From Sipunculus nudus (taxonomy: Eukaryota > Annelida > Sipuncula > Golfingiida > Sipunculidae), in the NCBI GenBank assembly GCA_026874595.1, contig CM049319.1, positions 52,836,917 through 52,900,916 of the forward strand: a stretch of 64,000 nt of DNA. Direction: 5' to 3'. A program made the translations under genes and the position numbers. The stretch's first letter is position 1. Each line of letters starts with the position of its first letter. Under the pieces are notes generated by a model. The model searched no databases. It saw nothing but the letters and a program-made list of their open reading frames with translations, and was not told where the DNA came from. This document shows positions 13,231 to 25,990 of the stretch, one piece after another.

Positions 13231-16200
13231 AAAGGCTCTATACATGATCAAATCTACAATTCTGACGCACTTTATCTAATAGAAACTGCTGGCCTTCCTG
13301 CCATTTTCACAATTCGTATAAGTGATGTGTGTCCATACAATGAAGTCCAAGTTGTAACTTGTATACTTTAGATTAACATGAAATGTTCATTTTGGTATGT
13401 TAAGTTTTCAGGACTAATCTTCATTAAGAAGAATAGCTTCATTGGTATAATTGTAATACTGAAATACTGTTGATCATAAGAGGCGTTCAATTTTTACTAA
13501 ATTTTTTTTACCTACATTCACACATTCCATCCTTGAAAAAAAAAAAGAAAAAAAGGAAATACAGTACAACCTTCATATTATAGACAATGGCAGCACATAC
13601 CAGACATTTTGCCCATAATAGAGGGGTGTCTGTAATAGACCTGTTGCAGAATTCAAACCTATATTCCACAAGAATGTCACAAGTGTAAGTATTATAGAGG
13701 TTCCTGGCACTATATCATCAATTATCATGGTGAAATGATAACTCATGACATCTGACCATTGTAAAATTTGCATGGATTTTGCCTAAAATTGATCTCAAGT
13801 GAGATACTAACTTGTAAATATTTTTTGGTGAGTTTCATAGAATTTACCAAATTCCTGGCGTGTTACTGCTGTGAAACCATAGGTTCACTGAGGGACAAAC
13901 ATGGATGGCCACTAACCTTACCATATTTAATAAAACCCATCTATAGTATAAGACAGGAGAATAAAGAGAAACATGTCCGAGAGGTGTCAGAGAATCAGAT
14001 ATTTACAGACTTTGCTGCCTCCAGCTTATAGAAGCTCTAAGGGTGAAACGGTGCAATTTCAAGAGCTTTTTCATGAGTAATCATTTTAAAAGAAATGGTT
14101 AAATTAAAATCAAGTACTTTTCATAGAAAGTATTGATATATACAATGGAGGTCTGAAACAACATCACCACTGTGATTAAGTGAACGGGTGCAGACAATGA
14201 AATAAAGAGAATTAGTCCACCTGGTCTCAGGGATAACCAGCCATGCAGGTAATATCACTGAAGTAACCCAGCTCTTATTTAATTGAAGCTCCAACCACAG
14301 ACTGATACAAAATTCATGGCTTGACTAGTTTCCAGGGGCTGAAATAAAGGGCTTTCCATCTGCCTGAGGCAAGTGAATAAATAATCTGGACTACCAAAAA
14401 TAGACAAGTCCTGCTGGTCCTTCCAGTGCAAATAACAGCACAAGTCTGCTTTATTATTACCTTGCAGAGCTGCTAGATATTCCTTATCATCAGGTCATGA
14501 CAACTGTAGAACTTTCCAAGGAATGTGCTCAATGTTTAGATATATGAAACTGAGCTATGTCCAAATTAAAAACATAATACCGTACATCGGCTTTTTATTG
14601 AATCAACCAATGTCATGTTTTTCATCACTGCAAAATTAACTTGTTGAAAGAACTGGCACCAGTAGACCATTTAAGCTTCATAAGCCTTCTTTGTAGTTCA
14701 AAACGAGACGAGCACACTTTTAACAATCATTTTGTTAATATATCAGTTGCAGATCTTATATATAGTTTAAGAACGTCTTAACCTCATATATATCCAGGTA
14801 TATTTTATATATTATTCAATAATGCATCAATACAATTAAATCATTCATATTTTAGTTCTGCCTTCAGTTATAGTTCTTGGATTGAGATAATCAGGTGCAA
14901 GGTGTACAGACTTTGGAAAAATGGGCCATTACAGGAGTTGGATGTTCAGAACTACACCAACCAGTGCACTGTCATTATCATCGCTTCAGACATATCACGC
15001 TGTTATCTCTTGGATGACCCCTTCACTTGGGACACTCAGACTGACAGTTTCATTATTACCATTCTGATAAGTGTGTGGATCAGAGATTATCGGGAGTCTC
15101 TCTTATCGTGCCTAAACACACATGCTATATACACAAGGACTACTGTCAAAAGCCAGGCAGTGTTTATATTACCTCTCCATACAATATCACCCAATCATGA
15201 GCAACACAGATGAGCCAAAACCTCTTCTCATTTATGAACAATCCAAGTTCAAGTTTTGAGTTAAATTAACGAGTATTTCATAGTCTGATCATTGTTGTTT
15301 GTACTGTGCAGTTACTAATGGTCTGAGATTTGAAGACCATTAGTACCTCTTTAAATGTAAACATGCACATTCTAAAATGTACAGGTCTGCTTGGTGGCTG
15401 CCTGTATTAAGTCCTTTTTTCAGCTTATGTTCTCATTTAAATAATTATTACTGGAAAAAAAAGATTCTTTTGAGGCAATGAACAATAAATATATGATAAA
15501 TCAGAGGCATCCAGAAGCAAGTTCTCCCTCTCTCCCTCTCTGTCTGGCTCTTTCTCTCACTCTTACAATATCTCTCTTTCTCTCTTTACCAAGGTTTGAG
15601 TATGATGTTCAAAGCATATTATAAGCCAAAAAACACATAAAATCAACCCTGTTTAAAGCATGTCAGAACACTTTAATCCCTATTTCATATGAGAATTCTA
15701 ACAAAATATCTACAATACCTTTTGCTAAGTACAAACAAAATACCCTTAATCCATTATGTTGAACGAGAAACACTTTCTTATGAGATCTGGAGACAGCTAA
15801 ACAAGCACCTGACAGGCACCTGTCAGACGCTATCATACAGACTCATCAGATACCCATTAAACAAGCAACCGCCCCGGCAAATGTGTTAACAAAGCAAAAA
15901 TACTCACAGCCATAGCTGCTAAAGCTGGCAGCACAAGTGAGTTAAATTAAAAGACTTAATGCACTGTTGCATAGATATACCCCCCCCCCCCCCCCCAATC
16001 ATGTGACAGCCTGGGCCTGAAGAACTGCTGCATTCCTGAGTACTTTTGGTTTTCTGTTAACACCAACCTTTCAATGAATAACTTTAGTTCCTCGTAACTG
16101 CAAAAAAATGCCAAATTTATAATCTGTTTATCAGCTTATTATCCTTAAGTTGTTGTCAATATTTCAAAATATTTTTATTTGATAATTTTGTGTATAAATA

Positions 16201-18299
16201 TTCAGTAAACAAATCTTGAATGAATTTATTTTTTTAACATTGCTTTTTATACCTGTAGTTTTCCTTTGATATAAATTTACTCTTTTATACAAGAAAAATT
16301 CCTGAACAAAATAGTTTTTAAAAAAAAAATTTTATACTTGGATCTACTACGTTGTTTTTAATGTGCATCTTTTTTTGTTGTCAGAGATTCTTAATTAAGT
16401 TTAATTTTTTTCAGAATTATTTTCCATTCTAGCTGTTCAACAAAAGACCAGGTTCACTGCTGACAAGATTAAACAGACTGACCATTAGCCCGTTTTTCAC
16501 CTACAGTTACTAAATGCTTCAGATGTTGGAATCTATTTCAAAAGCAATGAGTCTAAAATTGGCAGTCTCTTTAGCCCAAAGCACACACATGGTGTTACTG
16601 AGTGAATCATTCAGAATCAGACAATAACAGAATGTCTAGATCAAGGGTGTTTAAGATGCCATTGGTGTTAGGTACATTCACTCTCTTGACCTTACTGTGC
16701 ATGTTTTGTGTTGTCAGCTTGATTTGAAAGGTTTGTTTCACAGTGTGGTACCTGGTTAGGCCACACAAAGAAATTGTTCTGCGGGGAAAAAAAGATTTGG
16801 TGATTCTTTTTTTTTTTACCAACTGAGACACAATTTCCATCAGCTTGCTCAGAAAACACAAAAATTTGCTCCAGTTCTTGCAAATTGTGTATATAATCCA
16901 ATCACAAAAGTCAGTCCATCTTCCATACCTTCAAGATTTTTTTAAGGAATTGTGTCATAAAATAAATTACCATAAGTTTATCACAGACCTGGTCTTTTTA
17001 TACAATAAAATAAATTTGATCCACGGGAATGGTAAATCTGTAGAAAATAAAATTTACTTTGTATGGCCTAAGCCAGGTCTCTTGTTTTAATTCACTTTGT
17101 GAGTTCTTGTTCTGACCTCAGACGTCAAGATGGATCCCTGTTGTTCAAGCCTGACCACAAAAACCTGTTTTATCTTGATTAACATAGCATTTTGTACACC
17201 ATGACCTACTTATATTAACATAAACATGAAAACTAAATCCAGCAGAGAGACAGAAACAAGCATATACTGGTACATGTATATTAAGATGGCAATACGTGCA
17301 GGTTCATCAAGTGATTTCCAGTTCCATTCCAACTCAGAACATTAGTTTGTTATTTTCTAATATGCTAGAAATTTTCTATGGATAAAAATTCATGCATTTG
17401 AAATGAACAAAAAATTTTTGCTAAATCATCTATATCATCTTTTTATTTATCTCTACATTTATTTATTTATTCTGCTTTTGATTGGAATTCCTTTACCAAC
17501 GGGAGTAATAACAAATACCCCACATATAAATTATCAGCAGAGGCTTGAGAAACAACTTATTTTTTACAAAAAAATATACTATACTTTATTAAACAAAACT
17601 GTACAGGGTGAAGAGGCTTATTTGTGTAATACCCATAAAATATTCCTGGCATTTTTTCTGTGTGGACAAAAGATCGAAAGATACTGAAATTGTATCTTGT
17701 GGAAAATTAATATTCTGCACAGGTTAAAATTACCAGTTTTATGTCAGAACATGTTTCTCTTAACAGAGGATCCATCTCTAGTTCTTATTTTAAGATCTTT
17801 TATTACAACTGATGTATATTTAACTGAGCACCCTGACACATTGCAAAACAAGTACATACTATAAAGTTACAGAAATTATTCCATCAGTACTGTTATCCTG
17901 TTTTCCAATGCCACCCACATACTGACAAAATCACAGTTAAAGCTCATTATAATTGAAAAAGGAGCCCTGGTTTACAGAAAAGAAGGATTTAATCTCCAAT
18001 AGTCCACTAGGTGCAGTAGAGCAAGTTAATCTTTTAATACCACCAACCCCTGGTATTTCCCTAGTGTAGCAGAGTCTGTTATTTACATAACTATGGCCTC
18101 TGTTCTGACTATTCAGTCATTTTGTTGAGAAAGGAACGAAAACCACTGCTGTTCTCACCTGACAAAAAACCTTCCATAATGATTAATAATTGCAGAGTAA
18201 CACAGGTTTATTTAGCGAGGCCATAACAAGAATGCCTGGAATACACATGGAAAAAGACTACTAGGTTTGCTCAAAGAGACAGCGTTGATGTCTTTTTTT
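13231..18299. other. onecut intron block, AT-rich
   Basis: TACAGTACAACC at 13562 resembles the left end (TA-CAGTGAAAYCTC) of the pogo-like MITEs found at 50.6 and 51.6 kb, so a degraded copy may start here; no right end is clear. A pyrimidine-rich stretch lies at 15523-15597 and a run of 17 C at 15980-15996. No gene is supported. Confidence 0.35.
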
Positions 18300-18900
18300 T
18301 ACTGCTAAGCATATTGGCAGAGGATGCGAAGATGACAGCTCCCTGGCAAATCAAGAACGGCACCTGGGTGCCACCACATTACAGCATGTTATAATTTTTC
18401 GGCCATAACGTCATTGTTTGTCCAAATTGGATTGTTCAAATTACATTGCCCATTAGACGGAGCTTGTTTGCACTATTTCACAAGAAGAGTAGCGGCCAAG
18501 CCCGCCTGCTAAATCTAATCCGTTCAGAGGGAGAGGCTTTGCATTGAACAAACAAGGGCGGTATTACAGGAAAATTTGCTCACAGGCTCAGCATACAATA
18601 GCCCCGAAATGGCTTTCTGGGGCTGGCCACCATTTGATAGGCTGGACGGCTGCGTTTATTTACTGTGGCAAATATGGCTTGCCAATTGGCTTCATTGCAA
18701 TTGGCCCCTCGCAAAAATTCACAGGATTGTGGCCATAATAAATTAGATAGGTGCTCGTCGCCGGCTATTCAAGTTTGTAATAAAAAGTGGCTCGTCTTGC
18801 TGATCAACCCTTCTTCCTTTCTTTATGTGTTTATCTTGACAAATAAAGAAGTAGGCTGCGTTCTTGTCAATCAGTGCCAGTAGTGTGACATCTACATGAA
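18300..18900. promoter_or_regulatory. Candidate enhancer: SOX-like cluster, palindromes and homeodomain site
   Basis: The most motif-rich island in the onecut intron. CATTGTTTG, GATTGTTC and a CATTG word lie within 40 bp (18412-18450), suggesting SOX-type sites. GCCAATTGGC (18681-18690) is a perfect palindrome, followed eight bases later by CAATTGGCC. TAATAAATTAGATAG (18737-18751) is homeodomain-like. The block is GC-balanced and unique within the window. Open frames of 64 and 72 codons overlap in different phases and resemble nothing known. Confidence 0.35.
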
Positions 18901-21900
18901 GACTAAGGGTTTCCCACAACACAAGGCATTAAGACCAATATCCTACATTAAAACCAGATTCCCAACTTCCTCACACTCATGTTACATAAAACACTACTCC
19001 TTGTCCCACCTCTGCAATCACTTCATGCATAGCATCACTAGCATGTAAATAAACCATCCATAATGACATAAAAACTACAGAAATTATAGTGTGTCAAAAG
19101 AGTATTAAAAAGCTTCTATATTTCCAAGGTATGCCTCTGAAGAGGTGAACATGTCACTGTTTAAAAGGAAATGTGGGAACCTGTAAATAGAATTTGAGAC
19201 ACTGATATGAAATTGCGATTGACTTCTTTGAGTCTGACGGCTAAGGTTAACCAATATTACAAGAAATTGAAAGAGACCAATGTAAACTTTCACATTATTT
19301 TAACAAGAAAAAATAAAACTGATTTAATTCAAATATGACAATTTAGGATCTTTTTCTGTACTTTTCTGTAATTATTATTTAAATTTATAACATATATACC
19401 AATATATAAAAAAAAATTCATTTTTCAAAATAAGAATGTGAGTCTAACTGTTCTATAATTTCAGAAGGAATAGTCTGGTTTTTTTTCTGTAATTTTTATT
19501 GAATTTAAAACAAACAAAACATGTCCCATCTACCACATAACTTTTACTTTCAAAAGACCTCTAGTTATTTATGCTAGTCCACCTGCATTAACATCGACAA
19601 GTTCCCATTAACAAAGCCATTTTAGACATACCAGGGCTCAAAAGTGTTCACAAGATCTTGGCCCTGTTGTCATGGCAACCCCTGACAGCCAGGAAAGCAG
19701 ATGTTGACCAGTGGTCATTGTTTGGTGATGACCAGCTGTGTACCCTGTAGCATATGGGCACTTGGAGCAATTCACCCACACTGACCACTGTAACGGTCAA
19801 CAATAGACCCCTCAGCAGTCAACAATAGAGTCCACCCAGAACCCTGCCAGGCCCAAGTATACCATTCTCGAAACTAAGGCTCGTTAGCACTAATCTCTTT
19901 TACATTCAAGTTTCCGTTAATTTTCCAAAACCCTCTTCCATAGCTGATAATTTCCCTCAACAAGTTAAAAGTAGACAGCGGGTCACTAAAATATGCTGCG
20001 AATCTGTCCCTTTCTTTACAAAACTTAAACAGCAACTAAAATCATATCCAATTAGCATACTGCAAAATTTTCAAACTGGACAATCCATTCTCTTCTATAT
20101 TAAAGTTACTGTTAATTTTCACGGCACAACTGCAGAATATTTCACACACCTCCCTGAGCCATGACATTTGTATGACCAGAAAAAGTTTTTATATCCAACT
20201 ACTTGTATGAAGATTTTGCCTACCTTTTACTGTATCATAAATAAAATGAATTCTCATTATCGTACTGTCCGTCCGTATAAACAAAACCTTTTCAAGACAG
20301 TGCGTGAGTGATTCTATAGTCACTCCATTTTCACAGCCACCCAGAGTTAAAAGGTGATAATTCACAGGAATCTGTCATTGTCTGGCCACACTTTGACACT
20401 TACATCAGAAAATGCAAAAAACAAATAATTGTAGCACTGCCATATTAACACCAGGCCCCAAACCAAGAGAAAATTTAATTTCAAATGTGTTTAAATGTAC
20501 AACATTTAACTAGTTCTTTTGAGCAACATACTAAATGTATCTGAGGGAACAGATCATATAAATAATTGATGAAACTCTCTCTAACTCATTGCTATTCTTA
20601 GTCAAAAGTTGGAGAACTTGTTTCCTGACAAAAAGCCAGGAACGGGAAATTATAAACAACTCTTACGGTTAATCATCCAATTACAACAAATTTGACTGAA
20701 ATGGTACATCGACATTTCTCAACATTTTAATTTTATTAACTAGTTTCAACCAGCTATCAGTATGTAAAAGTAACAGTGTAACAGCCCATCATTCTAACTA
20801 TATATATATAATATCATATTCATTCTTTCTTAATATTTAATGCCATTCATATTTGAACTGGGTGGTGGACCCAAATCAGTAATATACTTAAAATTATCAA
20901 ATTTGACATTCATGATAAAGATCTAGTATGAGGGATGTCAATCTTAATACTTCCTGTTTCAGCGGCTTTATCGAATCCTCATAGGTCTATCTATATAATT
21001 CTTCATGTGAGATGATTTCATGAATGACATAGGTACATAGTATCTTTCTCTATTGCTTACAGCAAGCCATCTAAATTGGATGAAAAGTCAAGACTAGAAA
21101 CATTATTGATAAATCTTACATCAATGTGAATGCACAAAAATGTCAAAAGTATTCCAGGGAAGTACAAAAGTTCTGATCCCTCTCATGCCTGTGATGGTAG
21201 TTTCAACCACATCTTGAGAATATGGTATTTAAAAATACATGTGCATTCATAAGGTGGTAATTGCAAATACTAAAAAATAGCATTTCCAATTTCAAATGTG
21301 ACTGACATTAAACTGAATATGTGGAGCATATATACGATATCTATCTTTTAATAGATCTGCTTACATCAGCATGAATACTTTGTGACAAAGACTGTCAGTG
21401 CCTACTGTACAACCCTCCTCAGGCAGCTGTTATACACTGCAGTTATTCTATATCTCCTTTGCTCTAACCGCTGCTTAAATTGACAATTTTTCAGTGTTTC
21501 TGCATCAGGCTTGGCACAGGGCCAAGAATTGTTATCAGACCAAGGAGAACATGGTATCACACATGTGAGAGTGGGGTGCTCCAGGTTTGAAAACTGGAGT
21601 CGGATGCACAATGTGATACCAAACTATTATTGGTCTGTTTAATAACAAGTCTTTTCCCTGTGCCAGCTCTGATTATTAAAAACAGTGGTTAAAGCGAATT
21701 AGGTGTATATAGCCACTGCCCAAGGATTGTTCAACTACTGTACCTGGACCATTTGTTTTTTATCACCAATCAATAGGTTTTTTTTATCATTAATGTTTCT
21801 AATAATTTTTGCACAAGTTAAAATGTATTGTAGGTGGGCTACACACAGCTATGTTTAATCTTATATTCAAAGGTTTAGATTCTGAAGATGATATTACTAA

Positions 21901-22059
21901 CAACACCCTTAATGTACAATAATTTACAGCTTTTTAAATGTAAATCATTCACCAAAAATGCTTGTTTATAAAATATATATTCACTCAATGTTCTTTAAAA
22001 AATGAAATGACACTGCATTTAATCCTTTGGCAAGACATAATTAATAAGTACATTCCAAG
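18901..22059. other. onecut intron block, AT-rich except 19.64-19.87 kb
   Basis: Apart from the GC-balanced segment with the second X-box, this is AT-rich sequence with no gene, no clear transposon and only short (TA)n runs (20801-20811). Confidence 0.35.
19666..19679. promoter_or_regulatory. X-box (RFX-type) palindrome
   Basis: GTTGTCATGGCAAC: inverted half-sites GTTGTC and GGCAAC with a 2-bp spacer, one mismatch from a perfect palindrome. It is followed by TGACC-AGT-GGTCA (19705-19717), an everted pair of nuclear-receptor-like half-sites. Confidence 0.45.
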
Positions 22060-22800
22060 ATCAAAAATGTCTATCATTAAAGGGCTGACATAGCTAGCAA
22101 TACTGCAAAGATTAGCAGTGAAGGGAATGCCCACTGCAGATGTAAAACACAGGGAGCAATCGGGAAATCTGTTGCGAAATTAATGGCCAGACTGATACGG
22201 ACTGCCACAGCAAACATGGACACCAAAAAGCTCCGGCAGTAGTAGCCCGTTGATAAGCCCCCGAGTCTGAGGAACATCTAATCTAAGCTAATAAACTGAA
22301 GCTGGCACAACAGTTCCTGGCAGAATACAACATTACAAGCCAGGGCCATTATAAAAGGGATGGCCATCTCACAAGAAGTAGAGTATTATCATACAACGGA
22401 AAATATACATGGCACTGGATCCCAAACTGGTAATAATCCAGGGGAACGCAGAGAACCTACGGGGCTCATTATCTCCTGTTGTGGCCCCATGCACACGCAC
22501 TTAGACTTTCATGTTGGCCAGACAAAGGCCTCCCAGTCCCTCAGCTCTTGGAGTCCTCAGCTATTTGCCAGTAAAGGAAATTAAGATTTTCAACCTCGAT
22601 GATTCCCAAAATAATACAAGAACCCTTCAAAAATAGGTGCCAATATTAGCCCTGAGTACAAGTCTATGAGGCAGAGGCCAATCCTCTTGCAGTAGACGGC
22701 ACCGTATTATTTGCTTTTCTCTACTTGCGGTGTCATTTCAGTGCGATCAGGTTTCATCCCCTTAGCCGTGTAACAACTGAACCGCAGCCTCAGCATCTAT
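22060..22800. promoter_or_regulatory. Candidate conserved non-coding block
   Basis: GC-balanced 700 bp with GCGAAATTAATGGCC, CCGTTGATAAGCC, AAGCTAATAAACTG and CCGTATTATTTGC words, no internal repeats and no similarity to other parts of the window. Short frames on both strands are without homology. Confidence 0.25.
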
Positions 22801-25800
22801 CTAATACCTCTGTGTGATAATTTGGTATCAGGCTATGAAAAAAAAAGTAACTGATGAAGTAGCCTGATGGCAGGCAATGACATAAAGACAGAACAATATC
22901 AAGGAATCAACCCAATAAAAAGAACCTGGTGATTTGCATTGCCAGGAAAACGTTTGAGTGCATTTTATCGAATTCCAGGGGAGCATCCCTCGTTTGATCC
23001 TACTAGCTGTGGGAATACATTCATTTCAATATGTTCCTTTCTACTCGGCTAGGTGGTCGTCACAGGGGAACACAGCATCAGCCTATTCAAAAACCTTACA
23101 GCTTTGTTACTGAATCTACTTCACAAACTCAAACCTCACACCAGTCTATCACACGCCCTAGTATAAATTACTGTCTCGTCTGTTTACATAACACAAAAGT
23201 GAATTTTGTAACTTGGAGTGAGTACCAGCATCAGCTGTGGCTTGAAGATGAACAACTGCTTACAGATTTGTTTATTTTTTATCAATCATATAATTTTTAT
23301 ATTACATATCATAATAATGCTATTAATTTATTGACATTTTATAATAATATATATTATATATAAAGCTTTATACATAATGAATACGGACTGTTATAGAGCA
23401 GCTGAGTCCATCACTATTTAATGTAGCTTGTACTGCAATGGCACACAAATGTAGTACATACATGTACAGCTGAAAGTTCTTGAGTTGTAATGAATTTGTC
23501 TGGATAATTGTGATATTCATTTCATCTCTATCTATCTAGACTATAATACAGTAATTAACCAATAACATATATATGGCCCCAAATGATGACATCAGCAGTT
23601 TGTCACTCTGAAATCATGAAATTTCGAATATTTATTAATTTCTTATGCTGCAATGCCTGGTAAATAAAGGATTCTTATGTAGCAGACTTGCCAATGCAAA
23701 TGAAGTCTTGTATTACAGTACAAGGCAGCATAAAACAACTATGGCTTAAGCAGATGCCAGGTCAATTCACTGTCCCATAATGAACACATTAATAACTACT
23801 CAACAGAGATGTTAATTGTCCACACAGATTCAAATACTGCTAATTGCATGACCAGTAGGTTTACTGAAATGCTTTTATGGGACACTCCTCTTTTGCACAA
23901 AGCTGCAGAGCTGAATAATTTTGTGCCCTGCCACGAATGCATGCTTCAGCCATCACACAGGCTTGCTCGCATGGCAAACTCGCCAAGCCTATCCCTCAAT
24001 GGCTCTGGAGGCTTTTACAAAAGCTTGCACATCAGCGTCACTGACTGTTCCTCTGCACGCAATCAGGCCAAGCTACGCAAACATGGCCTCCGTTATCAAG
24101 GTAAAACATGCACCATGGTGGTTCAGGCCTCTGCACTTAAAACTCGAGAGCTCCAGAATAATAATTCATGGCCCAAGTGATTTCATGAGCAGTAAAATTG
24201 TACCTCCAAAGCAATTTCCATTCCCCCACCAAACTCCTACATACATTTTATTTCTCACTTAGATCTAACGCAGGAGTATATATGAATTCTACTAGATATA
24301 TACACAGCGTGATTAAATGGGTGTATAAACAGCCCATAAATTGGTGTATGAACCGACTAAAGAACAAGTATGAATCCAGTAATTATTGAAAATTAGGCAA
24401 ACATTGTAATACACTAATAGTATAGAAAAATTTGTCATTATAATAAAGCTGCTTCAATTTTTACATTACTTTCATCCCTCAAGAACCTTTAAAGAGAAAT
24501 TGATTAGTCATAGAAACATCTTTACGACTTAAATTTATTCATCTTCTTACCAACGTCGACAACAGACTGAAGGCTGCACTTATGACATGCATATATACCT
24601 TGATTCTGTCGAAACAAACCGATGTGTACAATGCAAGGGGCACCACAAATTCTTGTTATATATGAAGTGCTGCACTGGTATTTGTTTCAAAATTAATTTG
24701 CCTTTATCAGAATAATAAAGAAGGCCACTGAATCAGTTAAGAGAACCAGAAATAAACAGTTCTCAGAAAGCAATCTCCCATTGTCACAGGCATCACCTCT
24801 GCAAGGAGAGTGCACAAAAATCTCCATAACCTGATTGATGAAAGTGAATCATGGATGGTTTACTCGAGCAAACTGGACGCTAAGAGATAAGTGTTCACTT
24901 TATCAAAAGTCCAATATCCCCAAATGTGTTCAGGCCCAGTACATTCTGTCGGTGACTGTATAACACTGCAAGAAAAGCTACTACCATCATCAGGTTAATT
25001 CCACTTGGCGCTCCCAACAACTGATGGCTTAATCAGTGTGCTTTGTTTATAAATATGTTTTAGTGCCGTTTACATTGACTGCAGATTACTTGACCATTGA
25101 CCTAGCTCCTTCCATTGATCCCCCATGCCTCCACGGCGTAACATGCTGCCTAGTTATCCCGTGTTTTAATCAATTATATCTGTATTTGTGTGAGACTATT
25201 TCCTCATTGTATTGATGAAACAATTTCTCACTTCCAAACATGTGTACTATTTGATTCATGCCAGGCCCAGGGCCAATAGATCACATCAGGCTGGCTCAGG
25301 CCGAGCTTTTGTTTTAGAATGCCAGTGTACACAGGGCGCTCTACATCACCTCTGCCACTGGCAGGCTATAAACACCAATGACAGTCAAAGACAGAGGGGG
25401 TAAGCTGTTTCTTTTCTTGTTTGCTAGAGTGAGGTGCCGCAGTTTAATATCTTTTTTTTCTGCTGGCAAAAACAGATGACCAGCCAGTACTCAGACAGGT
25501 CTCCTGTACTGTATATATGTAACAGCAGCTGATATTCTCTTTAGTTACGTGTATGGACATGTTTACATGTATCAGTGAGTGGTGATAATACTAAATATTT
25601 GATAAATATAATCTCTCACATTTACATGTTCATATGCATACTGTCCCTTAGTAATTACTTCTTAATGATAGGTTTAGTTTCTGTATATTTTTACATGTAG
25701 TATTTATTGGTAAAACCACTTGCCCTATTAACTGACAAACTTCTACTGAGCTGCTTTTCTGAACAAAGTAGTCACTGTACTATTAGATACTATTGAAATT

Positions 25801-25990
25801 GAACCTACTTACAAGGTTTAAGAACCATTCAAAACAAATAATGTGATTATTCACCTCAGTGCACAAAATATTTAGTAAATATATAAGAGAAATATATAAA
25901 AAGCTTACCACACAATTTCTATTTCAAACAAAAAGACAATGTAATCAAAAGAAAGAATATTAAAAAGCGATATTGAGTAAAAATCCTTAC
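22801..25990. other. Proximal part of onecut intron 1
   Basis: Alternating AT-rich and GC-balanced sequence. The stretch 23870-24180 is GC-balanced and open in two overlapping plus-strand frames (123 and 113 codons) with no recognisable protein, so a regulatory element is more likely. 25020-25400 is similar in character. The last 500 bp before the donor are AT-rich. Confidence 0.35.

Larger units (their letters stand above)
1..25990 (-). other. onecut: onecut intron 1 (at least 25,990 bp, 3' end outside the window)
   Basis: Begins with the donor GTAAGG read downward from 25990. I looked on the minus strand for an exon encoding the ONECUT homeodomain (FFMNARRR and neighbouring motifs) and for an acceptor followed by it, and found none, so the intron probably runs past position 1. 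Unlike the right half of the window it holds few interspersed repeats and few long (TA)n arrays. It alternates AT-rich filler with GC-balanced non-coding blocks that are listed separately. Confidence 0.8.

Noticed and set aside
23809-24262. Two overlapping plus-strand frames of 123 and 113 codons
   Set aside because: Overlap in different phases without homology; probably chance in GC-balanced sequence.
1-25990. Homeodomain exon of onecut within the window
   Set aside because: Searched by eye for the recognition-helix motif on the minus strand and did not find it; a short exon could still be missed.
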